Part shown: positions 19,829 through 29,558 of the stretch, in pieces
How the letters are laid out: every line of letters begins with the position of its first letter
How positions within the stretch are numbered: the stretch's first letter is position 1
Origin: Brachymonas sp049977365
Lineage (GTDB): Bacteria; Pseudomonadota; Gammaproteobacteria; Burkholderiales; Burkholderiaceae_C
Assembly (NCBI RefSeq): GCF_049977365.1
Contig: NZ_JBNGEN010000005.1
Location: 1-64,000, forward strand
Length of the DNA: 64,000 nt
Direction of reading: 5' to 3'
Translations under genes and position numbers: made by a program
Notes under the pieces: generated by a model
What the model saw: only the letters and a program-made list of their open reading frames with translations
Databases searched by the model: none
What the model was told of the DNA's origin: nothing

Positions 19829-21241
19829 TCAGTGAGGCATGCCGGGGAAGCCACCGCCGCCGAGGCCGCTCATGTCTCCCCCCATGAGACCCTTGAGTCC
19901 CTTCATGCCGCCCATGCGGCGCATCATCTTCATGAGGCCGCCGCCCTTCATCTTCTTCATCATGTCGCGCATCTGCTCGAATTCCTTGAGCAGGCGGTTG
20001 ACTTCCTGCACCTGCACGCCGGCCCCCGTGGCAATGCGGCGCTTGCGGCTGGCCTTGATGAGCTCGGGCTTTCTGCGCTCCAGCGCGGTCATGCTGGAGA
20101 TGATGCCTTCCTTGCGGCGGATGTCCTTTTCGGCGCGTTCGAGGTCGGTGCTCGTGGCCTTGGCGCTGATCTGGGCGGGCAGCTTGTCCATGAGGCTGGA
20201 GAGCCCGCCCATCTGCTTCATCTGCTGGAGCTGGCCGAGGAAGTCGTTGAGGTCGAAGCTGTCGCCGCTCTTGACCTTGGCGGCGAGTTTCTGGGCGGCC
20301 TGCAGGTCGACACCTGCGGTCACCTGCTCGACCAGGGCCACGATGTCGCCCATGCCGAGGATGCGGCCGGCGTGCCGTTCGGCATCGAAGAGCTCCAGCC
20401 CGTCCATCTTCTCGCTCACGCCTGCGAACTTGATGGGGGCCTGGGCAATCTGGCGCACCGACAGGGCTGCACCGCCGCGGGCGTCGCCGTCGAGCTTGGT
20501 GAGCACCACCCCTGTGAGGGGCAGGGTCTCCTTGAAGGCGCGGGCGGTGTTGGCGGCATCCTGGCCCTGCATGGCGTCGACGACCAGCAGGGTCTCCACC
20601 GGGTGGATGGCCGTGTGCAGGGCCTTGATTTCAGCCATCAGGGGTTCGTCGATGGCCAGGCGGCCGGCCGTGTCGACGAGCAGCACGTCGATGTAGTGCC
20701 TGCGGGCGTAGTCGAGCGCGGCAAGGGCGATGTCGACCGGCTTCTGGTCCGGAGTGCTGGGGAACCACTCCGCTCCGACCTGTTCGGTGACGGTGCGCAG
20801 CTGCTCGATGGCGGCGGGGCGGTACACGTCGCCCGAGACGGTGAGCACCTTCTTGCGGCGCTTCTCGATGAGGTATTTGGCGAGCTTGGCGGTGGTGGTG
20901 GTCTTGCCCGCGCCCTGCAGGCCCGCCATCAGGATGACGGCCGGGGGCTGCACCGCGAGATTGAGGTCGCTCACCCCCTCGCCCATGGTGGCGGCCAGCT
21001 CCCGGTTGACGATGCCCACGAGCGCCTGGCCAGGCTTGAGGCTGCCGAGCACCTCCTGCCCCATGGCCTTGTCCTTGACGCGGGCGATGAAGTCGCGCAC
21101 GACCGGCAGAGCCACGTCGGCCTCCAGCAGGGCCATGCGCACCTCGCGCAGCATGTCGGAGACGTTGCCTTCGGTGATGCGCGCCTGGCCGCTGAGGTTC
21201 TTGACGAGGCGAGAGAGTTTGTCGGTAAGTGCGGAGGCCAT
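19829..21241 (-). CDS. ffh: Signal recognition particle GTPase Ffh
   Basis: The 470-residue protein is the bacterial SRP54 homologue, which binds 4.5S RNA and signal anchors and delivers ribosomes to FtsY. The N domain covers about residues 1-90, then the GTPase G1 motif GLQGAGKTTTTAKLA (near 105), the SGDVYRPAAIEQL insertion box, DTAGR and TKLDGDARGG. The C-terminal methionine-rich M domain (about 325-450) ends in Gly/Met repeats. Length is normal for the family. It is divergent from the cytochrome c assembly gene, a common Burkholderiales arrangement. Confidence 0.98.
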   Translation of the reverse strand: MASALTDKLSRLVKNLSGQARITEGNVSDMLREVRMALLEADVALPVVRDFIARVKDKAMGQEVLGSLKPGQALVGIVNRELAATMGEGVSDLNLAVQPPAVILMAGLQGAGKTTTTAKLAKYLIEKRRKKVLTVSGDVYRPAAIEQLRTVTEQVGAEWFPSTPDQKPVDIALAALDYARRHYIDVLLVDTAGRLAIDEPLMAEIKALHTAIHPVETLLVVDAMQGQDAANTARAFKETLPLTGVVLTKLDGDARGGAALSVRQIAQAPIKFAGVSEKMDGLELFDAERHAGRILGMGDIVALVEQVTAGVDLQAAQKLAAKVKSGDSFDLNDFLGQLQQMKQMGGLSSLMDKLPAQISAKATSTDLERAEKDIRRKEGIISSMTALERRKPELIKASRKRRIATGAGVQVQEVNRLLKEFEQMRDMMKKMKGGGLMKMMRRMGGMKGLKGLMGGDMSGLGGGGFPGMPH

Positions 21242-21378
21242 GGATGGGGCGAGGAGAAAGAGACTGCGTGCAGCAGGGCAGGGTGGGCAGCCGTGCGGCA
21301 GCGCAAGCCTGTCGAAAGGGGGGAATCAACCGCGGAATCGGCCGCCATGGCGGCGGCGGGACGGGATAAACTGTAGCC

Positions 21379-22221
21379 ATGATTGTAGCCAGTGCCCAGT
21401 CCTACGTGTCCCTCTTTACCCTCGCAAGCGCTGCGGCCTATCTGCTGGCCGCCACCTTGACGCATGTGCGCGAGCATATCGGTCGCAGCGGTGCGGTAGC
21501 GCTTGCCATTGCCTGGGGCTGTCAGGCCGTGGCGCTGTGGCTGGGGCTCACGCAGCCGCCGCGCTTCGGATTCGGGCCGGCGCTGTCGATGACGGCCTGG
21601 TGGGCACTCCTGGTGTATGCCGTGGAGAGCCGTACCTACTCCCTGCTGCAGCTGCGCTGGCGGCTGGCACTGGTGGGGGCGGTGACGGTGATGCTGGCCT
21701 GGCTGTTCCCGGGCAACGAGCTGCATCCGCATGCCTCCGAATGGCTGCCGCTGCACCTGATGCTGGGCATGGCATCGTATGGGCTGCTGGCGGTGGCGGT
21801 GCTGCACGCCTGGCTCATGGGGCGAGCCGAGCGCCATATGCGCCTGGGCGGCGGGCTGCTGCAGCCCACCGAGGGGAACGGCCAGCACGGGCAACTGCCC
21901 CTCATGACGCTGGAGCGGTTGACGTTCCGGTTCGTGCTGCTGGCCTTCATACTGCTCACGGTGACGATTGCCCAGGGGTGGATCTTCGGCGAGCAGCTGT
22001 ATGGCGGCGCGGCCGTGGGCAGCCTGCGCTGGAATCACAAGACGGTGTTTTCCGTGCTCTCGTGGCTGGTGCTGGCGGTTCTGCTCGCAGGCCGCTACCG
22101 CTTCGGCTGGCGCGGGCAGCGTTCGGTGCGCATGATCTATCTGGGCGGAATCCTGCTGCTGCTGGCCTATGTGGGGTCGAGCTTCGTGCTCGAAGTGCTG
22201 CTTCACCGTCCGGCCGAATGA
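21379..22221 (+). CDS. CcsA/YpjD-like cytochrome c assembly protein
   Basis: The 280-residue polytopic membrane protein has about eight hydrophobic helices and the CcsA-family pattern of a late periplasmic segment with WNHKTVFSVLSWLVL and an earlier HLMLGMASYGLLAVAVLHAWLM stretch that carries haem-ligand histidines in relatives. The E. coli-type name is YpjD (inner-membrane protein of the cytochrome c biogenesis CcsA family). It starts a plus-strand cluster with a PP0621-type gene, pilS, pilR and ampD. TAAACT sits 6 nt before the ATG at 21379 with no Shine-Dalgarno, so the message may be leaderless. Confidence 0.85.
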   Translation: MIVASAQSYVSLFTLASAAAYLLAATLTHVREHIGRSGAVALAIAWGCQAVALWLGLTQPPRFGFGPALSMTAWWALLVYAVESRTYSLLQLRWRLALVGAVTVMLAWLFPGNELHPHASEWLPLHLMLGMASYGLLAVAVLHAWLMGRAERHMRLGGGLLQPTEGNGQHGQLPLMTLERLTFRFVLLAFILLTVTIAQGWIFGEQLYGGAAVGSLRWNHKTVFSVLSWLVLAVLLAGRYRFGWRGQRSVRMIYLGGILLLLAYVGSSFVLEVLLHRPAE

Positions 22222-22240
22222 TCTCCGTCGGAGGACAGCC

Positions 22241-22525
22241 ATGAAGTTCCTGGTGGTGCTGGTCGTGGTCTGGGTGGTCTACCGGATATGGGGCCCCCAT
22301 GCCCATCGCAGGTTTCCGCCTTCGGCCGGGCGCACGGCGGGGGCAGGGCCACGCCCGCAGACTGCGCGTGTGGCCGGTCCGCAGGACATGGTGCCCTGCG
22401 CGCGCTGCGGGCTGCACGTGCCCCGCCAGGAGGCGGTACAGGCCCACGGGCAGAGCTTTTGCTGCACCGAGCATGCCGAGGCAGGGGCCGTGCCCCCGGC
22501 GTCCCAGGATGCGCGACGCCCATGA
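22241..22525 (+). CDS. PP0621-family small membrane-anchored protein
   Basis: The 94-residue protein has an N-terminal membrane anchor (KFLVVLVVVWVVYRIW), a Pro/Arg-rich linker, and a C-terminal cysteine motif (MVPCARCGLHVPRQEAV, then SFCCTEH) typical of the small PP0621-type proteins found directly upstream of pilS in beta- and gammaproteobacteria. The CxxC plus CC-H arrangement suggests a metal (zinc) knuckle. GGAGGA precedes the ATG. Its stop overlaps the pilS start (ATGA). Function is unknown. Confidence 0.8.
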   Translation: MKFLVVLVVVWVVYRIWGPHAHRRFPPSAGRTAGAGPRPQTARVAGPQDMVPCARCGLHVPRQEAVQAHGQSFCCTEHAEAGAVPPASQDARRP

Positions 22526-24396
22526 GGGAGCGGCCCGACCCCTCCTTTCTGGACGAGTCCTCGGCACACGAGCCTGAGGTGGTGGCCCAGGCCGACATGC
22601 AGGCTGCGGCAGACGAGGGCACCTGGGTGCAGGCACAGCTGACGGCCGACGAGCTTCCGCGCGCCTTCAGCGAGGAGTTTGCCGCTGGGCGCATCTGGCT
22701 CGGCTTCATGACGGCACGCCTGATGATTGCCATTCTGGTGCTGGCGCTCCTGCTCATGGCGCGCGGTGTCGATGGCATGGGAAGCAGCCGGGGCTGGGTG
22801 GGTCTGGTCGTCTTTTTCGTGGCCTACATGGCAGCGACGGCGTTCGCGCGGTTCCGCATGGCACCGGTGCGTCTCGGGGCCGATTTCGAGCAGTACTGGC
22901 CCTATACCGTGGGGCTCGATCTCGCGGTCTATTTCGTGATCGGCTGGGCTGAGCCGGCGGGATCCTCGGTGAGCTATTTTCCGCTGCTGGCGCTGCCGCC
23001 GCTGGTGTGCGCGGTGCTCGGCACCTGGCGCATGACGGCACTCAGCGCCCTGCTGGCGGGCCTGCTCATCAGTCTGGGGAGCTGGCATGTGGGCGCGCTC
23101 ATGGGCAGCGGGGGCTGGATGTTCCTGGCGCAGATGACGGTGTACCTGTGCGTGATGCTGCTGGTGAGCTGGGCGCTGCATCTGCTGGCGCGCAATCTGG
23201 GCATTCAGCAGCTGCGCTCCTACGAGAACCAGCGCCTTGCCCGGCTGCGGGGGCGCATCAACGATCTGGTCGTGCAGAATGTGCCGGACGGGGTGATGGT
23301 CGTCAGTGCCAACGGGCGCATCCGGGCCACCAACCGCACGGCCCTGTCCATGCTGCACCTGCCGCTCACGAGCCGGCTGCCTGGACAGTTCATGCAGGAC
23401 ATCGAGGCCCTGCAGCCCCTGACCGACCTGGTGCGGCAGAGCTTTCGCGGAGGGCAGGGCCTGTCTTCCGAGGTGCTGCTGATGACGTCCGACGATGCCA
23501 CGGTCCACCTCATGGTGCGCACGGTGCTTTCTCACGATCAGCGCGCGGACCGCACCGAGCGCATGTGCCTGCTGTATCTGCAGGACATGCAGGTGCTCCA
23601 GCAGCAGGTGCGCACCGAGAAGCTGGCGGCCATGGGGCGCATGTCGGCCGCCGTGGCCCATGAGATCCGCAATCCTCTGGCCGCCATTTCGCAGGCTTCT
23701 CAGCTGCTCGACGAGGAGCTCGACCAGCCACTGCAGAAGAAGCTCAGCGGCATGGTGCTGACCCATGTGGAGCGGCTGGGGCGGATCGTGCGCGATGTGC
23801 TCGACATCTCGCGCATGGAGCCTACCTCCATCGACCAGGTGGCCGCCCTGCGCCTCGACGAGGTCGTCGAGCGGCTGGCCCGCGAATGGCGGGATCAGCA
23901 CAGGATCGAGCCCGGCAGCGCCGCAACGCGCCTGTGCCTGGGGGCTCCTGACATCTGGGTGCGCTTCGATCCGGAACACCTGCGCCGCATCCTCGTCAAT
24001 CTGCTCGACAACGCATGGCGCTATGCAGATGCCACCCCGCTGCCGCGTGTCGTGCTGAGCACCAGCATGGATGGCCCCCACTTGGCCCGTGTGCAGGTAT
24101 GGAGCACCGGGACCGCCCTCGATGCCGCGCTGCAGGCACGTCTGTTCGAGCCCTTCGCCTCGGGGCACAGCCGCTCTACCGGGCTGGGCCTCTACATCTG
24201 TCGCGAGCTGGCACAGCGCTATGGCGCCGATGTGCACTACCAGCGGCTCGTGCTGGCGCAGACGCCGCACCTGCCGCTCAAGGGGCTGCCGGACGGGGAG
24301 GGCAATGCCTTCCATCTGCTCATGCCTGCCCAGGGGTCGCCCACGGCAGGACCTGCGCCGTTGGGCTCCGCCGGGCCTGCCTCGTCCTTCTTCTGA
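22522..24396 (+). CDS. pilS: PilS sensor histidine kinase
   Basis: The 624-residue kinase is the membrane sensor that, with PilR, controls sigma-54-dependent type IV pilin transcription in relatives. A cytoplasmic N-terminus of about 60 residues leads into six hydrophobic helices (about 65-225). A PAS-like segment (NVPDGVMVVSANGRIRATN, about 250-340) follows, then the HisKA domain with H380 in SAAVAHEIRNPLAAI, and a HATPase domain ending in STGLGLYICRELAQRYGA. The start overlaps the previous stop (ATGA). Confidence 0.93.
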   Translation: MRERPDPSFLDESSAHEPEVVAQADMQAAADEGTWVQAQLTADELPRAFSEEFAAGRIWLGFMTARLMIAILVLALLLMARGVDGMGSSRGWVGLVVFFVAYMAATAFARFRMAPVRLGADFEQYWPYTVGLDLAVYFVIGWAEPAGSSVSYFPLLALPPLVCAVLGTWRMTALSALLAGLLISLGSWHVGALMGSGGWMFLAQMTVYLCVMLLVSWALHLLARNLGIQQLRSYENQRLARLRGRINDLVVQNVPDGVMVVSANGRIRATNRTALSMLHLPLTSRLPGQFMQDIEALQPLTDLVRQSFRGGQGLSSEVLLMTSDDATVHLMVRTVLSHDQRADRTERMCLLYLQDMQVLQQQVRTEKLAAMGRMSAAVAHEIRNPLAAISQASQLLDEELDQPLQKKLSGMVLTHVERLGRIVRDVLDISRMEPTSIDQVAALRLDEVVERLAREWRDQHRIEPGSAATRLCLGAPDIWVRFDPEHLRRILVNLLDNAWRYADATPLPRVVLSTSMDGPHLARVQVWSTGTALDAALQARLFEPFASGHSRSTGLGLYICRELAQRYGADVHYQRLVLAQTPHLPLKGLPDGEGNAFHLLMPAQGSPTAGPAPLGSAGPASSFF

Positions 24397-24422
24397 CCCT
24401 CCCTCAAGGAACTCTCTGCCTC

Positions 24423-26074
<1,652 letters not shown>

Positions 26075-26078
<4 letters not shown>

Positions 26079-26698
26079 GCCGGCGCCACGCCCATCCCAT
26101 CGATGCCCCTGCCCACTGGCAGGACGGCTGGCTCTCGGGCGTGCGGCATCTGCCGTCGCCCAACTTCGGCCCGCGCCCTGCGGGAGCCAGCATCGACCTG
26201 CTGGTGGTGCACTCCATCAGCCTGCCGCCGGGCGTGTACGGAGGCCCGGAAATCGCCCAGCTCTTCACCAACACGCTCGACTGGGACGCCCATCCCTACT
26301 TCCAGCAGATCCGGGGGCTGGAGGTGTCTTCCCATTTCGTGATTCGCCGGGACGGCAGCGTGTGCCAGTTCGTGAGTGCGGATGACCGCGCCTGGCACGC
26401 GGGCCGCTCACACTGGCGCGGCCGGGACAACTGCAACGACGATTCCATCGGCATCGAGCTCGAAGGGCTGGAAGACACTCCCTTTGAACCGGCGCAGTAC
26501 GCGGCCCTGGTTCGACTGGGGCAGGCGCTCGTGCAGCATTACCCGATCCGCTGGGTGGCCGGACACCAGCACATCGCGCCAGGACGCAAGGCCGATCCCG
26601 GCAGCGCCTTCGACTGGCTCCAGCTCGCCCGCCTCACCGGCTGGCCCGATGCCTGGTTTCCTCCCGGCGTGCTGCCTGCTCCTGAGGTGCGCCGCTGA
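26075..26698 (+). CDS. ampD: AmpD 1,6-anhydro-N-acetylmuramyl-L-alanine amidase
   Basis: The 207-residue cytoplasmic zinc amidase of muropeptide recycling cleaves the peptide from anhydromuropeptides; its loss raises AmpC beta-lactamase in many bacteria. The amidase_2 fold is clear: LLVVHSISLPPG supplies the first zinc histidine, SSHFVIRRDGSVCQFV and DSIGIELEG follow, and VAGHQHIAPGRKADPG supplies the second histidine and the terminal aspartate. Length is slightly above the usual 180-190. It shares ATGA with pilR and is the last gene of the cluster. Confidence 0.95.
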
Positions 26699-26738
26699 TC
26701 CGGCGCACGGCGGCGCATGGGGGAAAGACGACGGCCCT

Positions 26739-27341
26739 TCAGCGCAGACGCTGCATCACATCGATGAAGGCGGCTTCCATGTCGGCCACAGCCAGCGGCT
26801 GTCCTTCGAGCAGCTTCTCCAGGCAATGGAGAAACAGGCCGTCGAGCCCCACATACAGACGCTCGCACGCGGCCTTTTCATCCGAAGCCACATGGCGCAT
26901 CAAGTCGACGAGACGCTGTTCGATGGACATCACCATGGGCGCAAAGACATCGTTGAAAGTGCTCTGGATACGGATGTCGTACCACAGCCGGTGGGTGGCG
27001 GCATCCGTGGTCAGGGTTCTGGCCAGGTGCCGGGCCAGAAGCTCCATGCGGGCCTCGGGAGCGGAGAGCGTCTGCAGCACGGCGTCCACGCTGGTGATGA
27101 ATCCGTCCTTGTAGCGCGTGACACAGTCGATCAGCAGATGATCCTTGTCCTCGAAGTAGTAATGCAGCAGCCCGAGCGACAGGCCGGCCTGTTCCGCAAT
27201 GTCGCGCATGGACGTATTGGCGTAGCCATAGCGGCCCAGGGCCACCAGGGCGCTGTCGGCCAGCTGCCGCTTGCGGGCGTCCCGCTTGGAGGCCTTGGCC
27301 GAGGCACGGGCCTTGAGTTTGTTGGAAGAGGGTTCGATCAT
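26739..27341 (-). CDS. TetR-family transcriptional regulator
   Basis: The 200-residue protein has the TetR N-terminal helix-turn-helix (about residues 25-70: ARKRQLADSALVALGRYGYANTSMRDIAEQAG then LSLGLLHYYFEDKDHLL) followed by an all-helical ligand domain. The C-terminal domain resembles the BetI-like subgroup, but the ligand is unknown. It converges with ampD (40 nt) and has no obvious partner gene; a palindrome 112 bp upstream may be its autoregulatory operator. Confidence 0.85.
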   Translation of the reverse strand: MIEPSSNKLKARASAKASKRDARKRQLADSALVALGRYGYANTSMRDIAEQAGLSLGLLHYYFEDKDHLLIDCVTRYKDGFITSVDAVLQTLSAPEARMELLARHLARTLTTDAATHRLWYDIRIQSTFNDVFAPMVMSIEQRLVDLMRHVASDEKAACERLYVGLDGLFLHCLEKLLEGQPLAVADMEAAFIDVMQRLR

Positions 27342-27822
27342 GGGCTTCAGGCCGGAAAGGGCGCGCCGTCATGTCAGCCTCTGCGGCAGGACTCCTGAGC
27401 GAATCGCCTGTGCAGAGTCTGCGCCTGACGCCAGGGAGACAAGGCAGGGAAAACGTGGGCATGCCACGTACGAACCGGACTTTCAGCGGTTCAAACCATG
27501 AAAAAGTACCTGAATCCCCCGCATTGGGCGAAATTTTAGGGCGCGAGCGCAGCCAGGTTGCGCATGCAGGGGGAAGCCCCGGAGCTGTCTGGCCGGGTGA
27601 ATCGGTACTTTGTCACGAAAATCGCGCAGCTTCCGGTCGGGCCTCGGCTGGAAGGAATCCGCAGAGGGGATCTCCGGCCCCTGCGCCGTACCGGCTCCCC
27701 CGGCAGTCCGGCAGTATGATGCGGAATCGCTGTCTGCGCCGGAGGCACGGGGACGGGAGCATGGCTCGATGCGGCCCCGGCATCCTCCGGGCAGCGCATT
27801 TCCACGGCACACAGGAGAAACA
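27342..27822. other. Intergenic region between TetR gene and Ala/Lys-rich protein
   Basis: This 481-bp gap separates two divergent genes and shows no supportable coding frame. Two inverted repeats stand out: ACGTGGGCATGCCACGT at 27453-27469 (6-bp arms, 5-nt spacer) and GAACCG/CGGTTC at 27472-27477 and 27487-27492. They are adjacent and sit on the TetR side, so either could be a TetR operator. AGGAGA just before 27823 is the ribosome site of the next gene. Confidence 0.4.
27453..27469. promoter_or_regulatory. Candidate TetR operator palindrome
   Basis: ACGTGG and CCACGT arms are separated by GCATG, a size and symmetry typical of TetR-family operators. The site is 112 bp upstream of the TetR-family gene at 26739-27341. 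A second, weaker inverted repeat follows 2 bp later. Assignment is by symmetry and position only. Confidence 0.35.
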
Positions 27823-28491
27823 ATGGTCACCACACGAAAAACCGCCCATGCCACCCCCGCGACTCCGGCGGCGCAGGCTGCCGATACCCTGCAGCACGAA
27901 GCCGCAGCCCTGAAAGCCACCGTCAAGAAGAAGGCTGGCAAGGCGGCAGAAGCCGTCAAGGAAGCCGCTGCCGCAGGTGTCGAGCAGGTGCGTGTGCGCG
28001 CTGCACGCGCCCGTACCCGGGTGGCGCAATCCGAGACCGCGCTGGCACGGGAAGTGACGCGAGATACCCGGGCCGCCGAAGCCGCTGCAGCCACCGGTGC
28101 ACGCACCGTTCGTCGCAGGGTGAAGGAAGCGGCGGCCACCGTGGCGGCCGAGGCGCAGGACGTGGTCGATACCGTGACTGACAAGGCGCAGGTCGTCGAG
28201 CGTGCCGTGAAGCGGAAGGTGCGTGCGGCCGAACGGACTGTGCGCGAAGCCCAGGCCGCCACGAAGCGTGAGGCAGCCGAATTCGAAAAGGAAGTGCTGG
28301 CAGGGGTAGCCGAGCAGCCCGCGCCGCGCAAGTCGCGTGCCTCCAAGCCCAAGGCCGAAGGAGCGGCTGCGGCCCCCAGGGCCACTCCTGCCGCAGACAC
28401 TGCCAAATCCGCACGCCGCAGCAGCAAGGTCGCTGCAGCTCCGGCCACGGCAGCAAGCTCCTGGCCCTTCCCCACCGGCATCAAGCCCTGA
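27823..28491 (+). CDS. Ala/Lys/Arg-rich helical protein (histone H1-like or LEA-like)
   Basis: The 222-residue protein is almost entirely Ala, Lys, Arg, Glu, Thr and Val. Residues about 25-170 form heptad-like, amphipathic repeats (KKKAGKAAEAVKEAAAAGVEQ and similar), and a disordered Ala/Pro/Lys tail ends in SSWPFPTGIKP. Such composition occurs in histone H1-like nucleoid proteins, PhaF/AlgP-type proteins and LEA-like stress proteins; I cannot choose between them. ACAGGAGAAACA before the ATG at 27823 sets the start and excludes the longer upstream frame. It is monocistronic. Confidence 0.75.
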   Translation: MVTTRKTAHATPATPAAQAADTLQHEAAALKATVKKKAGKAAEAVKEAAAAGVEQVRVRAARARTRVAQSETALAREVTRDTRAAEAAAATGARTVRRRVKEAAATVAAEAQDVVDTVTDKAQVVERAVKRKVRAAERTVREAQAATKREAAEFEKEVLAGVAEQPAPRKSRASKPKAEGAAAAPRATPAADTAKSARRSSKVAAAPATAASSWPFPTGIKP

Positions 28492-28608
28492 GTCGCTGCG
28501 GAGAGCAGTGTCACCCGGTCCTGGTGCCATGGGGCCGCGAGCCCTGTGCAGGGGGCTCTGCAGTCCTCTGCACATCCCTCCACACGCAGGGGCTGTGGAG
28601 GACAGGCG

Positions 28609-29514
28609 TCAGAAGGCCGCCACGTCCTCGGGATCGATGTGGTAGTTCTGCGGGCCCCGGTGGGCGATCTTGCGGGCGCCCATGTAGTTGCCGAGCCGTG
28701 CGGCGCGGGTGAGGGGCCAGCCACGTTCCAGGCCCACCATCAGGGCGCCGCGCCAGGCGTCGCCACATCCCGTCGGATCCACGATCTCGCTGGCCTGGAA
28801 GGGTTCGACCACGGTGGTTTCGCCGCCCGTCCAGATTTCGCAGCCACGTCCCGACAGGGTCACGATCAGCCCCCGGAGCCGTGAGGCCAGGGCTGCGCGC
28901 TCCAGTCCGGTCTTCTCGCACAGCAGGAAGGCCTCGTACTCATTGAGCGTGAGCCAGGTGGCCTGGTCGATCAGGGCATGGAGCTCATCGCCCGCAAACT
29001 GCGAAATGGCCTGTCCGGGATCGAAGACAAAGGGAATGCCCGCCCGGTGCAGCTGCTGGGCATGCTCCTGCATGGCCTGCTTGCCATCCGGCGAAACGAT
29101 GGCCACCGTGGCGCCCGTGTCGAGCGGCATGGTGTTGAGGTGGGCCTCGGCCATGGCACCCGGGTGGAAGGCCGTGAACTGGTTCTGGCGCCGGTCCGTC
29201 ACGATCACGCACTGTGCGGTGTAGCACTCCGGCAGCACGGCAATATGGTCTGTGGCGATGCCGAGCTGGCGCAGCCGTTCGAGGTAGTTGCCGCCATCCT
29301 GGCCGATCGAGGCCACCGGAATCGGCTCTCCGCCGAGCTGCTTGACGGCATAGGCCACGTTGGCAGCACATCCCCCGAAGTCGCTGCGCATGCGAGGCGT
29401 CAGGAAGGAGACATTGAGTTTGTCGATCTGATCGGAGAGGATATGGTCGGCAAAGTGGCCGTCGAATTCCATGAGCACGTCGAAGGCCATGGAGCCGGAA
29501 ATCAGAATAGGCAT
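28609..29514 (-). CDS. PfkB-family carbohydrate/adenosine kinase
   Basis: The 301-residue protein has the ribokinase fold: an N-terminal ISGSMAFDVLMEFDG strand, the substrate-side FGGCAANVAYAVKQLGG segment (about 45-65), and the C-terminal catalytic motif DPTGCGDAWRGALMVG (about 250-265), whose Asp is the base. The subgroup resembles adenosine-kinase-like enzymes. It phosphorylates a sugar or nucleoside; the substrate is not evident. It lies downstream of the DUF3426 gene in the conserved accBC-prmA block. The ATG at 29514 gives the family's start. Confidence 0.88.
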   Translation of the reverse strand: MPILISGSMAFDVLMEFDGHFADHILSDQIDKLNVSFLTPRMRSDFGGCAANVAYAVKQLGGEPIPVASIGQDGGNYLERLRQLGIATDHIAVLPECYTAQCVIVTDRRQNQFTAFHPGAMAEAHLNTMPLDTGATVAIVSPDGKQAMQEHAQQLHRAGIPFVFDPGQAISQFAGDELHALIDQATWLTLNEYEAFLLCEKTGLERAALASRLRGLIVTLSGRGCEIWTGGETTVVEPFQASEIVDPTGCGDAWRGALMVGLERGWPLTRAARLGNYMGARKIAHRGPQNYHIDPEDVAAF

Positions 29515-29558
29515 GGGGCAGGAAGAAAAGAAAAGGAAACAGGGGCCGTGCAGCCCTC

